A stretch of DNA of 64,000 bases from Burkholderiales bacterium (GTDB lineage: Bacteria; Pseudomonadota; Gammaproteobacteria; Burkholderiales; Burkholderiaceae_C), in NCBI GenBank assembly GCA_016703325.1, contig JADJCH010000015.1:62001-126000 (forward strand). The letters are read 5' to 3'. Shown piece by piece: positions 59,813 to 64,000 of the stretch. The notes below the pieces were generated by a model that saw only the letters and a program-made list of their open reading frames with translations, did not search any database and was not told the origin of the DNA. The position numbers were made by a program, and so were the translations under genes. The first letter of the stretch is position 1. Each line of letters starts with the position of its first letter.

Positions 59813-59853
59813 CGGACTCGGTCGTCCATCTCGAACCATGGTGAGGACTATTT

Positions 59854-60220
59854 GTGGACCTGAGTTCCTTGGCAGTTTCCATGAACCTAGAAATGCCACA
59901 TCGGGAGAACGTCGGGGATCGCGTCTACTTCGACTTGCAGCTCGCACCTTCGTTCTCCATGCGAACGGCAATGGTGCAGTCGTTGATCGAGCGCGCTATT
60001 TGGATGACTGAAATCAGGCGGCGAACAGGTTGGACTGCCCTTGGCCGAGGTGAGTGTGTTCGGACAGAGCCGTGCGCTCGTAGCTTGTCAGGTTCGGGGT
60101 GGGGTTGCTGTCTACGACAACATTCGACTGTTCGTGCGCGAAGTCGCGGCTCCAGACGGTTGGCTCCTCCTGTCGTCGGCCAATGAACCGGTAGTGCCCG
60201 CTGATGGTGAGCGGACTTGA
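59854..60220 (+). pseudogene. Unrecognised small gene, frameshifted
   Basis: From GTG 59854 the frame gives SLAVSMNLEMPHRENVGDRVYFDLQLAPSFS and then MVQSLIERAIWMTEI; near 60028 the sensible frame changes to LAEVSVFGQSRALVACQVRGG, YDNIRLFVREVAAPDGWLLLSS and ends ANEPVVPADGERT. The joined product would be about 120 residues. No family is recognised. The minus strand over 60200-60371 is also open but less convincing. Confidence 0.4.
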
Positions 60221-60523
60221 GGAAGATCTTGACCGCGAGCTCCGATGAAATGGAGTCGAGTCGTCGCTCGTTGACATCGCTGAAAGCGAGTTGCCAGGCA
60301 CGGTTTATCAGTCCGACGTAATCCGTAGGATCGAAGCTCCGGAGCAGATGATGCGGCAGTCCTGACGACAAGTTCGGTTTGGCAGTCCGAGACGTTTTCC
60401 AACCTTCACGCGGACGGAGCGGCCCTGTGTCACTTGATGCGTTGCTTAGAAGTGATCAAACTTGTCCGCGCCAGGTCGCGGCGGCGCTGATGGGCGCGAC
60501 CGCCAAACGCTGGGGCCAATTGC
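60221..60523. other. Gap without a supportable gene
   Basis: About 300 bases. A minus-strand open frame from 60371 (MSSGLPHHLLRSFDPTDYVG) shows reasonable residue composition, but it has no recognisable relative and overlaps the gene on its other side, so I do not call it. Confidence 0.35.
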
Positions 60524-63342
60524 ATGGCCGGGGCGCGGGCTAGAATCCGCTCACTCAATGACTTGGTCGCCCAAATCAGGATTGTCGGTCCAAATTCCCG
60601 CGCGAAAGTTGGCGCATCGCCTTCGCCTGACCGCGCGCCCATTCCTGTGGGATTCACATTTCTGGAACTACGTAACGGGTCGGTGGCTTCCCGCGTGAAA
60701 CCCGGACGGGCCAGGGCCCCGGACTGGTATTGGAATGAAACGGTTCTTGCCAACATAGAACCGAGCATCGCCTGGGATGCGGTGGCGACCACGGAGATCC
60801 GTCGACATCCCCAACGGCACTGACCCATCAGCGTGCGTTGCGCTTTTTGGCCTTTGTGGCTCGTGCTGGGGAAGCCGAAGTTCGACTTCCGAGATCCGTT
60901 GCTGGGAAACTATGGGTCTGGAGGACACTCGACAACCGAAATGCCTCAGCCCGCAGTCATTCCCGACGAGAACCTGCGTGTTACGTTACTTGCGTCTGTG
61001 GGTCGCGCGGATCGAATGGAACCGAGTGCGCCGCGTGGCCCGGGCGGTCAGCCGGTCTCGACTTGGGCTGTTCTGGAGACAAGGTCCGTTGGATCTTCAG
61101 ACCCTGCGCATCGCCGTTGCGCGCACTGCACCGCTGGAAGATTTGCATGGCTGTATCGACGCGCTTGTGATTGGGCGTCTTGCCGCGAGCACCTTGCCGA
61201 GTCGACTTCTGTCGGATTACTACGGCACGGTCGGCCTGCCGCCTGGCGACCGCAGCTACCAGACCCGCATGCAGGCGCTTTTTGAGACCGCGCCCAGCGG
61301 CAGTGCGCTGGGTGGCATGGCTTTCGGGGCCCCGGAGTTCGCGGGCGACCTTCGGCAACGGTTGTTGCCGCTGTTGCACTGGACCTTGCGCCTGCTCAGT
61401 TTGGTCGAGCCGTGGTGGCAAATTGCGGAGCTCAACACTCCCTGGGGTGGCGCGGCGCTGGACGTGCTTTCCGACGAACTGGCCGACCTGTTGTCGGTCC
61501 AGCCCAGCCGGCACTTCGGCGCCTGGCCTGGCGCCGGATTGGGAGTTCGCCGCTTCAATGCCGCCACGCACGTTCCAGAGTTCATGTATGGCGCGTGGGA
61601 TCTGCAATTCGACGACGACGACGCGACCGCCAAGTACGCGGGCAGCGTGCGAGCAGGCGGCGGGAAAGGCCACGTGGAAGCACTGGTGAACGATTTGCGG
61701 GCTCTCGGATTTACTGCACCTGCTGCCGGTACCACTCGCTTCGATGCGCGCGTGGCGATGGCGGTACGCGAGTTCCAGATAGAGGCCGCCGAGGAGCGCC
61801 TATCCCTCGACGCGGCTGGCGTGCAGCATGCGCAGCGAGTCCGGTCGCCTAGGCGCTACTTTGGACGCGTGCATGGGATCGTGGACGGCGAAACCCGGCG
61901 CCTCCTTCAGCTTTGGTTGAATTTGCCCAACGTCGAAGGAGATCTGGGGCCGCTAGGGCCCCCAGGCACGCAGGCCCACAACGCCTTGCTGGTGGTCGCG
62001 TGCGAATCGACTGCTCCGAATCAACCGGTCGCCGCGTCCGTCGTTTCTGACGACATCTGGGGCCCGCTGGCAATCCCATTGCCTAGCGGCGTGGACAGCT
62101 TCGACTTTCAAACCGAAGGCCGCCGCCACTGGACTATTGACTGGCTGAAGCGTTGGGGCGAGCCCGTGGCCGCCGAAGCGCCTGTACTTGCTTCCTTCGG
62201 TCCCCCGGTGCCTGCGGCTGATGTCGACGCCACACCGCTCGGTCGCTATCAACGCAAAGGAGGCGAGAACTACGACCTTGGCGGCCCAGCGATGTTGAAT
62301 AGCGATCATTGGCGCTCCACCCTTCAGACTTTGGCCCGCTTTCAGGAGTTGCCCTCCGTTGTTGGCGCGGCAGAGCGTCGACAGGACTGGCTCGTGCTCT
62401 TTGGCATCACGGCCAGAGACCTGGGGCGGCTTCGAACGTGGTGAACGGATGGGACAAGGCCTTTCTGTCTCTGGGTTGGTGTCACTGGACACTGTTGGAC
62501 ACGACGCAAGCGCCTGCCACTGGTGTGATTACTGGTTATCGCGCCGGCGAACTGGGCGCCATGTTGGCGTGGTACCGCTACCGCGATCCAGCCGGATTTC
62601 ATCGTGACTTGGGACGCTATGGCTTGTACGTCCCTGCGACAGCACCAACGGTGGGTGGCGCCGTAAGTCCCGCAGGCCCTGGAAAATTCGTATCCCGCGT
62701 GATGATGTTTGGCGCTGGCGATCCGGCAAGCCAACTGATCGCCTTCCAGCCTCAGATACCGCACGACAGCCAGCGATACGTGAAACCACCTGGATGAGGT
62801 CGTGGCGGATGATTTATCGCGTGCAACAGGCTCTGCGACTGTCGCCTAACATGCGGCGCGCGAATCGCGAGTTCGCCTTGCGACGTATTGCTGAGGTGAT
62901 GGCCGTACCTTGGGGCGGCGGTGGATTCGACGCAGCGGTCAGTTGGGGCGCAATCGCATGCAGCCAGCAATCCGCTATCGCGGTAATGCGCTGGCACACA
63001 AACAAGCCCGGCTTACTGGCGGCCAGGTTCGCCACTGCGGTACAGGCAACATCCGCACAATACCGAACGACTGCGGGCCTGCTTGCGGGAGATGCAATTC
63101 CTTCGGTTAGCCTTTGAGATTCAACCTCTGCCGCTGCCATTCAGTTTCAGCTCACCCTTGCACGGGAACTGCAACTTCAAACAGATAACTATGAAGGTGT
63201 AGCCGAGGCAGGAGGCGCCAGCACGCTTACCGACAACCAGGGAACTGGGTTGTCGACACCTAGACCAACGGCCGAGTCACCCTCGTCGGCGGTACGGGCG
63301 CTGCAGGCGTTGCTGACGCGGACAGGATTCGAACCGTGGTGA
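60524..63342 (+). pseudogene. Large unrecognised gene with several -1 frameshifts and a TGA
   Basis: Coding-like sequence continues through successive frames: WYWNETVLANIEPSIAWDAV (60.7 kb), RALRFLAFVARAGEAEVRLPRS (60.85), LDLQTLRIAVARTAPLEDLHG onward (60.95-62.43), WDKAFLSLGWCHWTLLDTTQAP (62.46-62.79) and MIYRVQQALRLSPNMRRANRE (62.8-63.11). An in-frame TGA at 63115-63117 precedes FQLTLARELQLQTDNYEGV and the end LLTRTGFEPW. The middle has a peptidoglycan-binding-like stretch, VEALVNDLRALGFTA then VREFQIEAAEERL. The intact protein would be about 930 residues. Each break is a one-base loss. No family is identified. Confidence 0.45.
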
Positions 63343-63536
63343 GTAACACTGCAAACACTATTTCAGTTAGTACGCCCTGGACCATAGTTCCCGACGGAAC
63401 CACGCGCTTCAGGTTAGCAGGCCGTCACAGCACGGTCGCTGCAGCAGTAGCCGTTAGACATGCCCCGGCCGGCGAGCCGCCGTTCAGTTCAGCTCCGGGC
63501 TCGTATGCGGCACCGGTCCCTGTGGCCTGGGTTTAG
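63339..63536 (+). CDS. Small protein with tail-fibre-like composition
   Basis: 65 residues from GTG 63339, whose bases overlap the preceding stop (GTGA). It reads NTANTISVSTPWTIVPDGTTRFRLAG and then is Ala/Pro-rich. The Ser/Thr/Asn-rich beta-type stretch resembles parts of phage or injection-system fibres, but it is too short to be sure and may itself be a remnant. Confidence 0.4.
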   Translation: MSNTANTISVSTPWTIVPDGTTRFRLAGRHSTVAAAVAVRHAPAGEPPFSSAPGSYAAPVPVAWV

Positions 63537-63549
63537 TGACAAAGTCCCC

Positions 63550-64000
63550 ATGAGCGACCCCAGCCCGACCGAAGCGCAGCTCGCCCGTGCCGCCAGTGAG
63601 ATCTTGGCGCCGCGAGTCAGCGCGGCAGCAAGTCCTCAAGCTCTGCGCACTTACTTGCAAGTCTGGGTTGGCAGGCCAACGCCATCCAAGGCCTCGACGA
63701 CGCCCTGACACCCCTTGCCCGCTGTGTCACTGCGCTTAAGGCGCTATCGACGAACGCGCAGCAGCGGCCAGTCGACTCCCTGGCTACTCTCGCTGGCCTT
63801 TTGAAGCTGGGGGCAGAGTTAGCGGCGTCGGCCAGGGCGTTGGAAGGGGTACGCTTTCCCACGGCGACACCTGATTTGGCAGCGTCTCTCGCGGCTGAGC
63901 TTGCCCTGGATGTCACTGCGTCGCTGTCATCCACTTTGGCTGCGCTGGCGTCGGCCGCTCCCCGACTCGTCCTCGTAGCGCTCGGCATACTGGAGCGCCG
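63550..64000 (+). pseudogene. Helical Ala/Leu-rich protein, frameshifted and cut by window end
   Basis: From ATG 63550 (13 bases after the previous stop): MSDPSPTEAQLARAASEILAP then SPQALRTYLQV. Near 63666 a one-base loss shifts the frame; the continuation reads GWQANAIQGLDDALTPLARC, AGLLKLGAELAASARALEG and ALASAAPRLVLVALGILER to the window edge. The protein is probably all-helical; no family is recognised. It would be the third gene of the same transcription unit. Confidence 0.5.

Noticed and set aside
63100..63130. Recoded TGA (selenocysteine) in the 60-63 kb gene
   Set aside because: The gene already has several frameshifts, and no SECIS-like hairpin is evident after the TGA; a nonsense change or error is simpler.

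Overview
The window is GC-rich and reads as a betaproteobacterium of the Burkholderiales (Rubrivivax/Leptothrix/Sphaerotilus-like). The main clue is gene order: acnB, a CitE-like lyase, mdh, a HutC-type gntR, sdhCDAB, sdhE and gltA in one block is a classic Burkholderiales arrangement. Placement below the order is inference. No rRNA, tRNA or CRISPR was seen.

0.1-9.1 kb is a copper/metal-handling locus. A minus-strand operon encodes a DUF2946 protein, an MbnP-like lipoprotein, an MbnH-like di-heme lipoprotein, an unrecognised outer-membrane-type protein and two PCuAC copper chaperones. A divergent TonB-dependent receptor, a second DUF2946 gene and a Crp/Fnr-type regulator flank it.

9.1-23.2 kb is the citric-acid-cycle block: acnB, a small secreted protein, a CitE-like lyase, mdh, gntR, sdhCDAB-sdhE-gltA, then sucCD. 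One perfect palindrome sits inside the acnB promoter and again between mdh and gntR, so the adjacent GntR protein probably controls the cycle. Three genes carry lesions: mdh has no normal start codon, the CitE-like lyase has an N-terminal frameshift, and sdhD has two frameshifts plus a stop.

23.4-32.9 kb is the propionyl-CoA to succinyl-CoA pathway: a FadR-type regulator divergent from mcm, an acetyltransferase, meaB, pccB, pccA and an epimerase. A toxin-antitoxin pair lies between pccB and pccA. The pathway feeds succinyl-CoA into the neighbouring cycle.

32.9-36.0 kb holds a recombination scar (two opposed C-terminal gene fragments), a LysR regulator, an FAD monooxygenase and a DUF1302 gene cut off after 58 codons.

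36.0-59.9 kb looks like accumulated foreign DNA. It has a DUF3701-type integrase and a RES toxin-antitoxin pair, then a long minus-strand operon. That operon encodes an alkyl sulfatase, a GMC alcohol oxidase with a Tat-exported small subunit, an aldehyde dehydrogenase, an acyl-CoA synthetase and a wax-ester synthase, led by a histidine kinase, a FixJ-like regulator and a degenerate receiver. Together they could turn alkyl sulfates into acyl-CoA and wax esters. An IS91-type element, a broken PadR/chrA/rhodanese set, two IS5-family elements and a MITE-like palindromic unit follow.

60-64 kb is a poorly recognisable, multiply frameshifted gene set that runs off the right end. Frameshifts are frequent throughout 55-64 kb, and whether they are decay or sequence error cannot be decided from the sequence alone.
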